The notes: generated from the letters alone by a model not told the origin. A stretch of 18,284 nt of DNA from Chloracidobacterium sp. UBA6041 (GCA_002427845.1 DIYZ01000271.1:1-18284), one strand, 5' to 3'. Positions 7,766 to 15,774 are shown, counted from the stretch's first letter. Numbers and translations: made by a program.

Positions 7766-8059
7766 TTATTTGCACTTTGTGGCTTCTGCGGTTTTCAAAA
7801 GTTCAGCAAGTTCCTTATAGCCCCTTGCCCGAGCAATGTCTCCCGCTGTGCCGCCTGGTCTTCCATAGCAAACGTCGGCCCCTCGTTCCAGTAAGATTCG
7901 AACGACATCCATGTGTCCGTAGGAAGCCGCCGTATTCAATGGGGTGTTCTCAAAGTCTGCTACGTGATTTACTTGCGCTCCGTTGTCCAATAGCAGCCGC
8001 GCGGCGTCTGCCTGGCCTCTTGCAGCGGCTTCCTGTAAGGGAGGGTAGGAATCATCCAC
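7766..8059 (-). CDS. short ankyrin-repeat protein, possibly a remnant
   Basis: The 97-residue ORF holds two clear ankyrin repeats and part of a third: PPLQEAAARGQADAARLLLDNGAQVN (shown as its pieces PLQEAAARG and LLLDNGAQVN, residues 5-33), TPLNTAASYGHMDVVRILLERGADV in pieces TPLNTAASYG and RILLERGADV (39-63), and a capping DIARARGYKELAELL (73-87). Ankyrin repeats bind other proteins; no partner is indicated. The start is a GTG at 8059 with no strong ribosome-binding site. Frame-consistent residues continue upstream (QLLVASLYS) to a stop near 8106, so the ORF may be the tail of a longer ankyrin gene that lost its 5' end. It lies 126 bp downstream of lptD on the same strand, but the triloop hairpin at 8073-8087 lies between them. 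No signal peptide or membrane helix is seen. Confidence 0.55.
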   Translation of the reverse strand: MDDSYPPLQEAAARGQADAARLLLDNGAQVNHVADFENTPLNTAASYGHMDVVRILLERGADVCYGRPGGTAGDIARARGYKELAELLKTAEATKCK

Positions 8060-8072
8060 GGAGTAAAGGCTG

Positions 8073-8087
8073 GCAACTAACAGTTGC
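8073..8087. repeat. perfect 6-3-6 hairpin
   Basis: GCAACT-AAC-AGTTGC lies between the lptD stop and the ankyrin ORF. There is no T run on the minus side, so a terminator role for lptD is unproven. It resembles the other triloop hairpins of this window. Confidence 0.5.
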
Positions 8088-8185
8088 GTTACGAGTCGGA
8101 GTCCGGGTCAACTCTTTGACCTTTTCCGTGAGCTTGATGATTGATGGAAATTCTGAGCGCGTCACACAATCAGGTAGGTGTTCAA

Positions 8186-10720
8186 TCACCGAAAGCGTTG
8201 CCCGATTTGCTCGGTGCCGAAGGTGCCGATGCCGTTGAGTCGGAAGCTGAATACCATGCGGTTTTCCTGTCTGACACCCACATTAAAAGTGTAGTTCTGC
8301 GCCGTCACCGCGCAGCAGTCCCAACTGTAGCCGACCGTCACCGTGGAGCTGATGAGGGAGCGGCCATTGGTCCCCGGGCGCGTTTGAAAATCGAAGAAGA
8401 AAGACGCGCCGCCAAACAGTCCGCGTTCGCGATCGCCTAAAAAGATCGAAGGGCTCCATTGCGAGCCGCGCAGCGTTCCTGGCTCCTTGCCGCGCGCGTC
8501 AGCGAATTGAGAAAGCCCGGGGACAAGCTCAACCGCGCGCGTGTAGTAAAAACTTTGGAACGCTTGTATCAAAGGTCGATTGATGCCAAAGGTTGTCGAT
8601 AGCGCGCGGATGCCACCGCCGCGCGTGTCCAGGTCGCTACGGAGGTCGACAAAAATGTCGGCACGCGGACGGTAACGCGCTTCAATGTTGAGCGGCGAGA
8701 AAGCCCTGGGGACTCCGCCGTAGCTGAAACCCGAAAGCGTATTGATTGGATAAAACTGATTTCGCTGTCCGGGGACCAGAGCGCCGCCAAAAAAGCGATC
8801 GAAGAAATATTTACCGCGCACTGTGATCGTCAATGCCTCGTAAGGCTGCGCTGAGATCGGAACCTTCTGTCTGGTTCTGGTCGCTTTATCGGCGGCGCTG
8901 CTGACATTCTCGGTTGAGCGTCGCGTGAAAAAGCGATTGGAAATCCCAAACTCGATCTCGTTTGTGTCGGCAACTGCGTCAACGTAATCAAAGCGAATAA
9001 TGCGATCGAAATTATTCACGCCCGCAATGCGGCGATAAGTAATGTAGGGCTCGATTAGATGACGAAAGAAGAAACTCCCATCGCTGTGATGAAAGTCTTT
9101 TGCCAGAGGCGGTGGCCGAATGTCCAGCTCAAACTCTCCATATCCTCTGGTTATGTCGCGACTGAGTATCGCTCGATTGGTGGGGTCGATGGAGTTCGAA
9201 TAGAAGGTCGCGCGGCCCCCCGCCGTCGCGGTAATCGACACGCCGTAAAAATAGAGGGGGATCTGGATACGAGGGTGGAAATCGAGACGCTGGACCATCG
9301 AAGGCGAGACTATCGGATCGCCACCCACGTCGCGTCTGAAGGCAATCAGATCGTCAACAGTTTCCTTTCTGCTGACGCCTTCAGCGCCGCCTTCAAAGGA
9401 AAAATATACCGGCAGTTGCTTCAGAAAATTCAGCGGCGACGCCCGCTTTTCCAAAGTCACGCTGGGTAGTTCGCGAATGCGAATTCGTGAGTTTGGCAAA
9501 CTCGTCACCTGCGAGCGCGCCAGAAAGTTAAAACTGTAGTCGCCGTAATCCTTGTTGACGAAAACCTGCGAACGTTCTTCCGGCGAAATCGCCTGCTGGA
9601 TACTGTCGGAAAAAACCTGGCGGTAGGACAGGTTGGACGTGACGTTTACGTCGGCCGCCGCGATGAATCCGTTCGGAAAATAGTGAACGCCCTCCACGTA
9701 TAAACTCGAGCCACCCTGATCCGGATGATTCGCATCGGCCTTGTGTCCCAGCACCCGATCCTTAACGATATAAAACCCGGCGTTGAAAAATGACCGCGAA
9801 TTAGCGCGCGTGCGCAAGTCGGCTCCAAAACCGATGCCCCGCGAAGTGTAGATATCATTTCGCAGCGTAACGTCGGCTGATCGCCCAAGCGTTTGGTAGT
9901 AGCCGCTGGATAATCGAAAGCCTTTCTTGCCGGAACCGCCGAAGGTTGGCGTCAGAAATCCTGAAGCGCGGTCGCGCGGCTTGATGGAAACCGAAGCATA
10001 AGGAAGATAAAAAATCGGCACCCCCTTAACGCGCAGGTTTGGCGAATAGACGCGCACGCGGTCGCCTGTCTTTATCTTTGCGCGCTTGGCGTGAAAGCTC
10101 CATTTCGGCACGTCTTCATCACACGCAGTAATTTGCACGTTGGTGGCGATAATCGTATCCAGGCTGACTTTCTCCACGCGGTCGGCAGTGAAATATACGC
10201 GCGTGCCGTCTTGCGTTTGATTTGTGAAACCGGTGGAGTTAACAAAGAATCCGGTCTTCGTTCGATAGTTCCATTCGGCGCTCGAGCCGGTGATTCGTTG
10301 CTGATCGCCCTGATCGAATACAACGTTGCCTTCCGCGACTACTTTGTTCGTCGCTTCGTAGACCGTAACCTTGTCAGCCTGCAAACGGTAAGTACCGATG
10401 CGCGCGTCGACGTTTCCTTCGTACACAAAAACGCGCGCGTCTTGCGGTCCGGAAACAGTCTGCGTTCCGGCATCGACCTTGAGCAAGTCACCCGCTTCAG
10501 TTGCTGCCCCTTGTTTGGCGCGAACTCGGGGCCTGACCGGTTGATCTTGAGTTAACGGATTGACGTTTGGCGTGTCCGTCATCGGGTTTGTGACTTTGCG
10601 ATCGACGGGATTGGTTTGTTGCGCGCGAACGGCGACGTGTGAAGCAACATTTAGGAGTGCGATCAAAAACGCAAACCGAACGAGGGCAGAATTACTGCTT
10701 GAAGGAAAAGCAACGCGCAA
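8186..10720 (-). CDS. lptD: LPS-assembly outer membrane protein LptD
   Basis: LptD is the outer-membrane beta-barrel that receives LPS from the periplasmic Lpt bridge and, plugged by LptE, inserts it into the outer leaflet. After a signal peptide (LVRFAFLIALL; cleavage near VRAQQ), an OstA/LptA-like beta-jellyroll is visible at about 78-210 (VYEGNVDARIGTYRLQADKV, VAEGNVVFDQG). Then the conserved PKWSFHAKRAKI and PIFYLPYASVSIKPRDRASG segments lead into the long barrel, ending in GIGTFGTEQIGQRFR. Cysteines are at 200 (TACDED) and 802-803 (WDCC). The E. coli protein has four: two N-terminal ones joined to an adjacent pair. The first is missing here. I chose the TTG at 10720 (844 aa) because GGAGGT lies 11 nt upstream and the signal peptide starts at once; a TTG at 10771 (861 aa) is possible. 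It is divergent from lpxB across a repeat-rich gap. Confidence 0.92.
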   Translation of the reverse strand: MRVAFPSSSNSALVRFAFLIALLNVASHVAVRAQQTNPVDRKVTNPMTDTPNVNPLTQDQPVRPRVRAKQGAATEAGDLLKVDAGTQTVSGPQDARVFVYEGNVDARIGTYRLQADKVTVYEATNKVVAEGNVVFDQGDQQRITGSSAEWNYRTKTGFFVNSTGFTNQTQDGTRVYFTADRVEKVSLDTIIATNVQITACDEDVPKWSFHAKRAKIKTGDRVRVYSPNLRVKGVPIFYLPYASVSIKPRDRASGFLTPTFGGSGKKGFRLSSGYYQTLGRSADVTLRNDIYTSRGIGFGADLRTRANSRSFFNAGFYIVKDRVLGHKADANHPDQGGSSLYVEGVHYFPNGFIAAADVNVTSNLSYRQVFSDSIQQAISPEERSQVFVNKDYGDYSFNFLARSQVTSLPNSRIRIRELPSVTLEKRASPLNFLKQLPVYFSFEGGAEGVSRKETVDDLIAFRRDVGGDPIVSPSMVQRLDFHPRIQIPLYFYGVSITATAGGRATFYSNSIDPTNRAILSRDITRGYGEFELDIRPPPLAKDFHHSDGSFFFRHLIEPYITYRRIAGVNNFDRIIRFDYVDAVADTNEIEFGISNRFFTRRSTENVSSAADKATRTRQKVPISAQPYEALTITVRGKYFFDRFFGGALVPGQRNQFYPINTLSGFSYGGVPRAFSPLNIEARYRPRADIFVDLRSDLDTRGGGIRALSTTFGINRPLIQAFQSFYYTRAVELVPGLSQFADARGKEPGTLRGSQWSPSIFLGDRERGLFGGASFFFDFQTRPGTNGRSLISSTVTVGYSWDCCAVTAQNYTFNVGVRQENRMVFSFRLNGIGTFGTEQIGQRFR

Positions 10721-10833
10721 AAGAAAGTGAAGACCTCCCGGAACGGAGCTGGCGAGCACTGTATCCGGCAAAAGCGCGCGCCTATTTTATTAGAACGAGT
10801 CCGATGCTAACACGAAAAAGCAGGACGCAGTAA

Positions 10834-10991
10834 GCAGGAGGCAGACGGCAGAAGATAAGATTTTCCATTTCTCATTCATCAATGGTCATTTTCCATTGGT
10901 GAACGTCCTCCAGTCCGAAATGCCAAATGACAACTGATAAATTCTGATAAATGACAAATGGAAAATCGTTCTTCCTGCTCCGGCCTCCTGC
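10834..10991. repeat. long imperfect inverted repeat in the lptD-lpxB gap
   Basis: The arms are about 10834-10870 and 10956-10991. The outer 9 bp (GCAGGAGGC) and inner 12 bp (GATTTTCCATTT at 10859-10870 against AAATGGAAAATC at 10956-10967) pair perfectly, and the stretch between them pairs roughly (GGCAGAAGATAA against GCAGGAAGAAC). The 85-bp loop has its own hairpin (CAATGG/CCATTG). It lies in the shared upstream region of the divergent genes lptD and lpxB. No gene lies in 10772-11041 and no clean sigma-70 promoter could be picked out. Confidence 0.7.
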
Positions 10992-11005
10992 TCCGGCCTC
11001 CTGCC
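10973..11005. repeat. 13-bp tandem repeat before lpxB
   Basis: The unit TCCTGCTCCGGCC occurs at 10973-10985 and 10986-10998, followed by a partial copy TCCTGCC (10999-11005). It overlaps the right arm of the inverted repeat and ends 36 bp before the chosen lpxB start. Copy number could vary between strains. Confidence 0.75.
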
Positions 11006-11041
11006 CACTACCCATCGCTCACCGCTCACTTCTCTTCTGTT

Positions 11042-12220
11042 ATGATTCGTCCAGTGAAAGAAGCAACGCGCATCATGATCGTCGCCGGCGAGGCCTCTGG
11101 CGATGCGCACGCGGCGGCGCTTGTTAATGCCCTGCGAGCTGCCGACTCCGGTGCGCAGTTTGAATTCTTCGGCGCCACCGGAGCATTACTAAGAGCAGCC
11201 GGCGTAGACTCGATTGTCCACACAGACAGTCTTTCAATCGTGGGATTGTTGGAAATTGGCAGGACCCTGCCAAAATTTTGGCGGGCCTTTAAATTACTAA
11301 AGCAGGCGGCGCTTACAAGACAACCGGACGCGGTGATTCTGGTTGACTGGCCCGATTTCAATTTGCGACTGGCGCACGCGCTTCATCGTCGCGGCCTGAA
11401 AATCATCTACTACATTAGCCCGCAACTATGGGCCTGGCGTTCGTATCGCGCCCGCAGCATTCGCCGCGACGTCGATCTCCTGATTTCAATTCTCCCCTTC
11501 GAAAAGAATTGGTACGCCGAGCGCGGCATCAATAACGTCGAGTTTGTAGGTCATCCGCTCGCCGGCGAAGTGCGCGCTCGTTACGATCGCGCGGAGTTTT
11601 GCCGGCAGATGAAGCTCGATTCCAGATTACCTATTATCTCGCTTCTCCCAGGCAGCCGTCGCAAGGAAGTGGAACGCATTCTGCCGGCGATGCTCGAGGC
11701 CGCCGCACTCATTTCTGACCGCCGCCCCGACGTTCAATTCGTTGTTGTGGTCGCGCCCGGCCGCTCCTCGGATGAAATAAGAGACATTGTTCGTGCGCAA
11801 CGCGCTACGCCTCTGCCACTACCATCGTGCCTGCACATTGTCTCCGGCGAATCACGCGAAGCTCTGGCGGCTTCAGACGTGGCGGCGGTTGCGAGTGGCA
11901 CTGCAACATTGGAAGCCGCATTACTCGGCACGCCGATGGTGATTGTCTACAAGGAGTCGGCGATCAACTGGCACACGCTGGGAAGTTTGATCACCACCGA
12001 CCACTACGGCCTGGTGAATTTGGTAGCAGGCGAACGCGTGGCGACTGAACTAATGCAGGATGAGTTAAACGGCGAGAGGTTAGCGAACGAGTTGCTCTCG
12101 CTACTCGATGAGAAAAGAAACGAGAATGCGCGTCAACGTTTGCGCGAGGTAGCCAATCAGCTTGGTGAGGGCGGCGCATCCGAGCGGGCCGCCGAGCACA
12201 TCCTCGCTGCGCTCCAATAA
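11042..12220 (+). CDS. lpxB: lipid-A-disaccharide synthase LpxB
   Basis: LpxB is a GT19-family glycosyltransferase that joins UDP-2,3-diacylglucosamine and 2,3-diacylglucosamine 1-phosphate (lipid X) to form the tetraacyl disaccharide of lipid A, on the cytoplasmic face of the inner membrane. The 392-residue product is of normal family length and has the family motifs in order: MIVAGEASGDAHAAALV (12-28), DWPDFNLRLA, YYISPQLWAWR, FVGHPLAGE, LLPGSRRKEVERILP and the C-terminal sugar-nucleotide site SGTATLEAALLGTPMVIVYK. The frame is open upstream to 10958, but that part reads through the 13-bp tandem repeat and looks non-coding, so the ATG at 11042 is chosen. No clear Shine-Dalgarno is visible; GTG at 11054 or ATG at 11075 are alternatives. 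It converges with lpxD over the hairpin array at 12225-12381. Confidence 0.94.
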   Translation: MIRPVKEATRIMIVAGEASGDAHAAALVNALRAADSGAQFEFFGATGALLRAAGVDSIVHTDSLSIVGLLEIGRTLPKFWRAFKLLKQAALTRQPDAVILVDWPDFNLRLAHALHRRGLKIIYYISPQLWAWRSYRARSIRRDVDLLISILPFEKNWYAERGINNVEFVGHPLAGEVRARYDRAEFCRQMKLDSRLPIISLLPGSRRKEVERILPAMLEAAALISDRRPDVQFVVVVAPGRSSDEIRDIVRAQRATPLPLPSCLHIVSGESREALAASDVAAVASGTATLEAALLGTPMVIVYKESAINWHTLGSLITTDHYGLVNLVAGERVATELMQDELNGERLANELLSLLDEKRNENARQRLREVANQLGEGGASERAAEHILAALQ

Positions 12221-12224
12221 GAAT

Positions 12225-12381
12225 GCGGCTTTGCCGCCTGATGTGCGGAAGGTCTCTGACCCTCCGAGACGCTTCACTTCTTTTCTTGGGCTACGCCCAG
12301 TTGGGGCGCAGCCCCCTGAATTTCATAAGCAGCTTTTTCGGTGGGGCGAAGCCACCACCGCACATCAGGTGGCACAGCCAC
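12225..12381. repeat. array of triloop mini-hairpins inside a long inverted repeat
   Basis: Four 13-nt hairpins of strict 5-3-5 form are seen: GCGGC-TTT-GCCGC (12225-12237), TGGGC-TAC-GCCCA (12287-12299), GGGGC-GCA-GCCCC (12303-12315) and GTGGC-ACA-GCCAC (12369-12381). A fifth, around 12341-12355, has a GAA triloop and two extra bases (GTGG-GGC-GAA-GCCAC). All close on a C-G pair next to the loop. The whole is framed by a 17-bp inverted repeat with one wobble pair: TGCCGCCTGATGTGCGG (12232-12248) and CCGCACATCAGGTGGCA (12358-12374). It fills the gap between the convergent lpxB and lpxD. The two states (outer pairing or end hairpins) compete for the same bases. There is no T run, so it is not a standard terminator. 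ORFs crossing it are translations of the palindromes and are not accepted. Confidence 0.8.
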
Positions 12382-12422
12382 GAAAACCATCAGAAGTTTT
12401 TAGAGCTGGTGTGAGTAGGTCA

Positions 12423-13499
12423 CTAATCACTCTGGCTTTTCTTGAGTTCTTCTAACTGCCTTCTCAGTTCCTTAATCTCCTCTCGCATTTGTGGCAGACG
12501 ACCCAGGTGAGCGTTCAGGCGCTTGTATTCATCGAGCGGCTGAATCGGAATGCCCCACCAAACACCCGGCCGCACAATTTTGCCCGGCAGGATTCCTGCT
12601 TTTGAACCAATCACCGCGCCGCTTTGCACGCGTATGTGATCGCCAAATCCAACCTGTCCGCCAATCACCACGTCGTCTTCGATAATTACGCTGCCGCTTA
12701 TTCCGGTTTGCGCGGCGATTACAACTCGTGCCCCGATATCGCAGTTGTGGCCCACGTGGACGAGATTATCAATCTTTGTCCCGCGACCAATTCGGGTTTG
12801 TCCCAGCGCGGCTCGATCAACACAAGTGTGGGCTCCCAACTCGACATCGTCTTCAATGACAACCGTTCCCCGCTGCGGAAACTTGTGATAGCCCGTGTCA
12901 TCGCGTACATAGCCAAACCCATCGGCGCCGATGCAAACGCCCGCATGTAGAATCACGCGATCGCCAATCGTCACATCGTCGTAGAGAATGACGCCCGGAT
13001 GGAGCACACAGTCGCGGCCAACGGTGACGTGGTCGCCAATGACAACGCCGGCTTCAATGCGCGTGCCAGATCCGATTCGGGTGCCTTCGCCTATAGCAAC
13101 ATGCGGGCCGATGAAAACCGTCAGATCGATGTCCGCGCTTTCCGCAATCACCGCTGAAGGGTGGACGAATGGTTCACGACGTTTTTGCGGGTGCAAAAGC
13201 CCGGCAACCAAGGCGAACGCCAGTTTGGGTTTTGAAACTTCAATAAGCGCCGGCTCCAAAGCTTGTTCTGTTGCCGGGCCATTGCCGGACGAGAGGAAAT
13301 CCTTCGGCACAATCAGGCACGCTGCTCGACTCGATCTTCCGGCTTCAAAAAACTTCTCGTCCTCAACGTAAGCAATGTCGCCCGCCCCGGCCGAATCAAG
13401 ATTGGCGACCCGCTCTATTCGAATATTCCCGTCACCAACGAGGCTGCCGGCGACGTGCTCTGCTAGTTCAGATATAGTCAATGATTTCGTCTCAGACAT
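12423..13499 (-). CDS. lpxD: UDP-3-O-acylglucosamine N-acyltransferase LpxD
   Basis: LpxD transfers a 3-hydroxyacyl chain from acyl carrier protein to the 2-amino group of UDP-3-O-acylglucosamine, the third step of lipid A synthesis, in the cytoplasm. The 358-residue protein has the N-terminal uridine-binding domain (about 1-105; SLTISELAEHVAG, DIAYVEDEKF). A left-handed beta-helix of hexapeptide repeats follows (about 112-310; runs such as VFIGPHVAIGEGTRIG). The catalytic-base His is expected at 251 in NLVHVGHNCDIG, matching His239 of the E. coli enzyme by motif. A C-terminal helix or coiled coil (about 323-356; EEIKELRRQLEELKK) fits the trimer tail. The ATG at 13499 starts directly with the family N-terminus. 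A TATAAT hexamer lies 55-60 bp upstream (13555-13560, minus strand) but lacks a well-spaced -35, so the promoter is only a suggestion. Confidence 0.95.
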   Translation of the reverse strand: MSETKSLTISELAEHVAGSLVGDGNIRIERVANLDSAGAGDIAYVEDEKFFEAGRSSRAACLIVPKDFLSSGNGPATEQALEPALIEVSKPKLAFALVAGLLHPQKRREPFVHPSAVIAESADIDLTVFIGPHVAIGEGTRIGSGTRIEAGVVIGDHVTVGRDCVLHPGVILYDDVTIGDRVILHAGVCIGADGFGYVRDDTGYHKFPQRGTVVIEDDVELGAHTCVDRAALGQTRIGRGTKIDNLVHVGHNCDIGARVVIAAQTGISGSVIIEDDVVIGGQVGFGDHIRVQSGAVIGSKAGILPGKIVRPGVWWGIPIQPLDEYKRLNAHLGRLPQMREEIKELRRQLEELKKSQSD

Positions 13500-13783
13500 G
13501 GATTAACACTCAGAATAAAGCGTGGCTGGGCATTCCGGCCAGTGGCGAGGTGATATTATACTTTCTCACCAATAGTCAAGGGCCTTAAAGTGTCTGCGGC
13601 GGGACCAAGGTAGCCCTGGAGACTCGAGCGGCTATTGCCTTTTCGCCTTGCCATGCCACAACAGACCCACTATCATGACGCGGTTGGAAATTGCCGATAT
13701 TATTTTGTGTCGAGCCCGGCAGCTATTTAGAAATAGACTCGTTTTCATTGATGTTTCAGGCGTTTGGTAACTCGGGCGCCGTG
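13500..13783. other. divergent intergenic region lpxD / radical SAM gene
   Basis: This is the shared upstream region of lpxD (minus) and the radical SAM gene (plus). On the minus strand TATAAT lies at 13560-13555, with TTGACT 13 nt further upstream, closer than the usual 17. A weak stem TAGCC/GGCTA spans about 13611-13635. No gene or strong plus-strand promoter was found. Confidence 0.4.
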
Positions 13784-13792
13784 AGGAGAAGG
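13784..13792 (+). promoter_or_regulatory. ribosome-binding site deciding a TTG start
   Basis: AGGAGAAGG ends 5 nt before the TTG at 13798. It is the strongest Shine-Dalgarno in this part of the window and supports TTG as the start of the radical SAM gene, since no ATG or GTG with comparable support is nearby. Confidence 0.6.
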
Positions 13793-13797
13793 TTTCA

Positions 13798-15774
13798 TTG
13801 TTTAGCGATCAATTTCGTCGAGGGGAATCGGAAAAAAGCAAACTCGCTGGAGTGAAGAGCTCCAAGTTGCTCTCGAATCTTTCCGGCGTTGCCTGGAAGG
13901 CTTTTCAGTCAGTCAATAAGCGGCTGCCCGAAGGCGAAGCGATCCGCCCGAATTGGGCGCCTGGGCCGCTGCTGAAGTCTTACGAGCGCACCTCGCCGCC
14001 GCTCGGCTTCCCACGCGAGACCGACAGTCTTTGTCCCCGTTGTGTCAAAGAAGTTCGCGACGCCGTCATCAGCGGCGAAACCACGCTCGAATCGTTGATG
14101 AACGAGCATCCGGGCGAAATCAAAGCTCAGATAGTGGAAGAGAACGGACAGGTGGTCATGCGCAAGACCTGCCCGAAGCACGGCGAGTTTGTTGACGTGA
14201 TGGCAACTGACCCCGCGTTCCTCGAGCGGATCGAATCGCTCTTCTTCGGGCGCGACTTTCGCGCTGCTGAAGATTCCCACGTGCATCGTCATGGCACGTC
14301 AAACATCAAGTTTGGTCGTGGCGCTGTCTTGACCGTGGATCTTACCAATCGCTGCAACATGATGTGCAATCCGTGCTTCATGGATGCAAATCAGGTTGGT
14401 TACGTTCACGAGCCGACATACGAAGACACGAAAGCGATTCTCGATCGCGCTGTGTCATTCAAACCAAAACGCCAGATCATCATTCTCTTCTCCGGTGGCG
14501 AGCCGACGCTTTCGCCTTACTATCTCGAGGCCGTCGCTTATGCGAAGAAAGTCGGATTCTACAGAATCCTGGCCGCCACCAACGGCATACGCTTCGCCGA
14601 AGACATTGAGTTTTGCAAAGCGGCCAAGGCTGCCGGACAACACGGCGTGTATCTTCAGTTTGACGGCGTCAGCGAAGAGAAAAACAGACACCGCGGCGTG
14701 GGCAACTTGTTTGATGTGAAGCAGCAGGCGATTGAAAATCTCGCCAGCGTCGGGATTAAGGTCACGCTGGTTACGACCATCGTCAACACAATCAACAACG
14801 ATGGCATCGGCCAGATTGTCGAGTTCGCGGCGAAGAACATCGATAAGGTGCAAACGATCGCGTTCCAGCCGGTTTCATTCACCGGCCGCGACGAAGACAT
14901 TTCCGACGCCTTGCGCATCAAGCAGCGTTACACCCTGGCCGGCATGACTCACGATCTGAATGATCAGCTTGGCGGACAACTGCGACCGTTGCGCGACTGG
15001 TTCCCGCTCTCGTCTTATTCGGCATTCACGAGCGTGATGGACATGCTGCAAGGCGCTGACGCGCCCTGGGGCTGGTCGTCGTGCAATTGCCACCCTAACT
15101 GCGGCATCTTCACCTTGATGGTCGTCAACCGGAAGACCGGCGAGTTTAAATCGCTGTTTGAGTTTTTCGATTACGAGCAGTTCATGAAAGACGTTGCCAC
15201 CATCACGGACACGGCGCGCGGCAAGAAACTCTCCTACGCTCAGCTCGGTATGGCGATCCTGCGAAACTTCAACGCCGAGCAGGCGCCTGAGGGATTTCCG
15301 ATCTCACAGATCTTGAATCTCTTCAAACCCTCGTCGACAAACTCCAGCTCAGACCGCAACGATCGGATGAAGGCCGACAAGGCCGAAGATCCTAACGACA
15401 TCTGGCGCGTGCTCTGCGTCGAAGGCATGTGGTTTCAGGATCTCTTCAACTATGATTTTCGCCGCACCGAGATGTGCGTGATTCCTTACGGCACGCAGGA
15501 AGGGGAAATCTCCTTCTGCGCCTACAACACCGGCGTGGGCTGGCGGCAAATTATCGAGAACATGCACAAGACCGCAAACCTGGGCGAATGGTATGAAGAG
15601 CATGGACGCCATGCCGTTTACGCCGCGGGTCACGACGTTCCGGGAATTTCCAAGAAGCATTCGCTTAGCCTGCCAATCATTCAGGCCGTCCTCGCCGAAG
15701 ACTCGGATGAGAAGCCCGTGGTTGTTTCGCCTTACCTGGTTCAAGAGCACGAAGAAGAATCCGTTTCTGTCTAG
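13798..15774 (+). CDS. radical SAM enzyme, Tes/MJ0619-like (COG1964), putative lipid-linking enzyme
   Basis: The 658-residue protein has the radical SAM signature CNMMCNPC (Cys186, 190, 193), which holds the SAM-cleaving [4Fe-4S] cluster, and GGEPT at 233-237. N-terminal to this is a rubredoxin-like Cys set (CPRC, 79/82, and CPKHG, 125). C-terminal are two further Cys groups, CNCHPNC (429/431/435) and Cys540/560/574. This plan of rubredoxin-like iron, radical SAM cluster and extra clusters is that of Tes (MJ0619), the archaeal enzyme that joins two lipid tails into tetraethers. The same broad family (COG1964) was first linked to pterin methylation. Tes-like proteins are known in bacteria, including acidobacteria, whose membrane-spanning iso-diabolic lipids need such a tail-to-tail coupling. 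A lipid-coupling role here is therefore plausible but is inference. It starts at TTG with a strong ribosome-binding site and stands alone, divergent from lpxD. No signal peptide or membrane helix is evident. Confidence 0.88.
   Translation: MFSDQFRRGESEKSKLAGVKSSKLLSNLSGVAWKAFQSVNKRLPEGEAIRPNWAPGPLLKSYERTSPPLGFPRETDSLCPRCVKEVRDAVISGETTLESLMNEHPGEIKAQIVEENGQVVMRKTCPKHGEFVDVMATDPAFLERIESLFFGRDFRAAEDSHVHRHGTSNIKFGRGAVLTVDLTNRCNMMCNPCFMDANQVGYVHEPTYEDTKAILDRAVSFKPKRQIIILFSGGEPTLSPYYLEAVAYAKKVGFYRILAATNGIRFAEDIEFCKAAKAAGQHGVYLQFDGVSEEKNRHRGVGNLFDVKQQAIENLASVGIKVTLVTTIVNTINNDGIGQIVEFAAKNIDKVQTIAFQPVSFTGRDEDISDALRIKQRYTLAGMTHDLNDQLGGQLRPLRDWFPLSSYSAFTSVMDMLQGADAPWGWSSCNCHPNCGIFTLMVVNRKTGEFKSLFEFFDYEQFMKDVATITDTARGKKLSYAQLGMAILRNFNAEQAPEGFPISQILNLFKPSSTNSSSDRNDRMKADKAEDPNDIWRVLCVEGMWFQDLFNYDFRRTEMCVIPYGTQEGEISFCAYNTGVGWRQIIENMHKTANLGEWYEEHGRHAVYAAGHDVPGISKKHSLSLPIIQAVLAEDSDEKPVVVSPYLVQEHEEESVSV

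Noticed and set aside
9059..9469. 136-codon plus-strand ORF inside lptD
   Set aside because: It is an antisense shadow of a clearly conserved gene and shows no domain.
12225..12381. CRISPR array
   Set aside because: Repeats are short, each a different palindrome, with irregular spacing and no cas genes.
12162..12455. ORFs across the lpxB-lpxD gap
   Set aside because: They are translations of the triloop-hairpin array and overlap both lpx genes out of frame.
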